Shown here: positions 6,086-6,415 of the stretch, one piece after another
How the letters are laid out: each line of letters begins with the position of its first letter
How positions within the stretch are numbered: position 1 is the first letter of the stretch
Assembly (NCBI GenBank): GCA_025938055.1
Contig: JAICQC010000269.1
Span: forward strand, 1-6,415
DNA: 6,415 nt
Direction of reading: 5' to 3'
Source: Anaerolineales bacterium
Lineage (GTDB): Bacteria > Chloroflexota > Anaerolineae > Anaerolineales > Villigracilaceae
The notes under the pieces: generated by a model
The model's input: only the letters and a program-made list of their open reading frames with translations
Told to the model about the DNA's origin: nothing
The model's database searches: none
Position numbers and translations under genes: made by a program

Positions 6086-6411
6086 TGAAATCCATAAATC
6101 TGATTGAAAATTGGGAATTCGATCCAAAAGGGCCTCACGCAGATCCTTTGTATGTCGATAAAAACGGCAGAGCCATCCTTTTCACCCTAAAGCCTGAACA
6201 AACGATTCGTGAGCATAATGTCCCAAGTTCACCGTTTTATGTGGTTATTCTCGCCGGACGAGGCATCTTTGCAGGAGGAGATGGCGTCGAGCGAGTCGTC
6301 GGTGCAGATACGCTCCTTGTGTTTGAACCCGGCGAACAGCACACAGTCCGCGCCCTGGATAATCTCGTCTTTATCGGTTTTCTGCACGGGGCGCCGGGTG
6401 CTCAAGTGTAG
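6085..6411 (+). CDS. Small single-domain cupin protein
   Basis: This 108-residue protein has one beta-barrel cupin domain. The second cupin motif is clear: GADTLLVFEPGEQHTVRALDN (73-93, with PG and His86). The first motif is degenerate: His44 in REHNVP stands at the first metal-ligand position, but the second His and the Glu ligand appear replaced (Val46 and Phe51), before LAGRG (56-60). His101 near the C-terminus might help bind a metal. A non-classical metal site or a metal-free sensing or binding role is therefore possible. Its TAATG overlap with the oxidoreductase stop implies translational coupling and joint function, for example as an accessory or electron-acceptor-related protein. No catalytic activity can be assigned. 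The gene is complete; only four bases remain after its stop. Confidence 0.87.
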   Translation: MKSINLIENWEFDPKGPHADPLYVDKNGRAILFTLKPEQTIREHNVPSSPFYVVILAGRGIFAGGDGVERVVGADTLLVFEPGEQHTVRALDNLVFIGFLHGAPGAQV

Positions 6412-6415
6412 CTGA

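Noticed and set aside
1..6415. CRISPR arrays, tRNA or rRNA genes, transposases, attachment sites
   Set aside because: No regularly spaced repeats, cloverleaf-like sequence, ribosomal RNA motifs or transposase coding were seen on either strand by reading.

Overview
The window looks like an ordinary stretch of chromosome from a free-living bacterium. It has balanced base composition, tightly packed genes that are all on the plus strand, and stop/start overlaps. The histidine kinase and the NarL-type regulator resemble those that are abundant in Chloroflexota (Anaerolineae, Caldilineae and Ktedonobacteria relatives). That assignment is an inference from protein style, not a phylogeny. I see no mobile element, tRNA, rRNA or CRISPR array.

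Layout. (1) Positions 1-905: the 3' part of an AlkA-type DNA-3-methyladenine glycosylase gene, overlapped by a small DUF488 (YeaO-like) gene that starts at a GTG inside the glycosylase stop. (2) Positions 906-1125: a 220-base spacer holding a short inverted repeat and, at most, a weak promoter. (3) Positions 1126-3459: a soluble PAS-GAF histidine kinase of the HisKA_3 (NarX/LiaS-like) class and its NarL-type response regulator, closed by a clear intrinsic terminator at 3488-3518. (4) Positions 3657-6411: a second unit of four genes. These are an AcuB-like protein with two CBS domains and an ACT-like domain, a stand-alone receiver protein (ATGA overlap), an apoptosis-inducing-factor-like FAD/NAD(P)H oxidoreductase, and a small cupin (TAATG overlap).

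How they may work together. The kinase and regulator form a complete cytoplasmic two-component system, which probably senses a small molecule, a gas or the redox state through PAS and GAF. The second unit pairs a nucleotide-sensing CBS/ACT protein and an orphan receiver with a flavin oxidoreductase and a cupin. No kinase lies in that unit, so the kinase just upstream is the obvious candidate phosphodonor. The most interesting reading is a redox or energy-status module in which signalling proteins are co-transcribed with an AIF-like NADH oxidoreductase. This is inferred from gene order. Each single family is known, and I see no wholly new protein system here.
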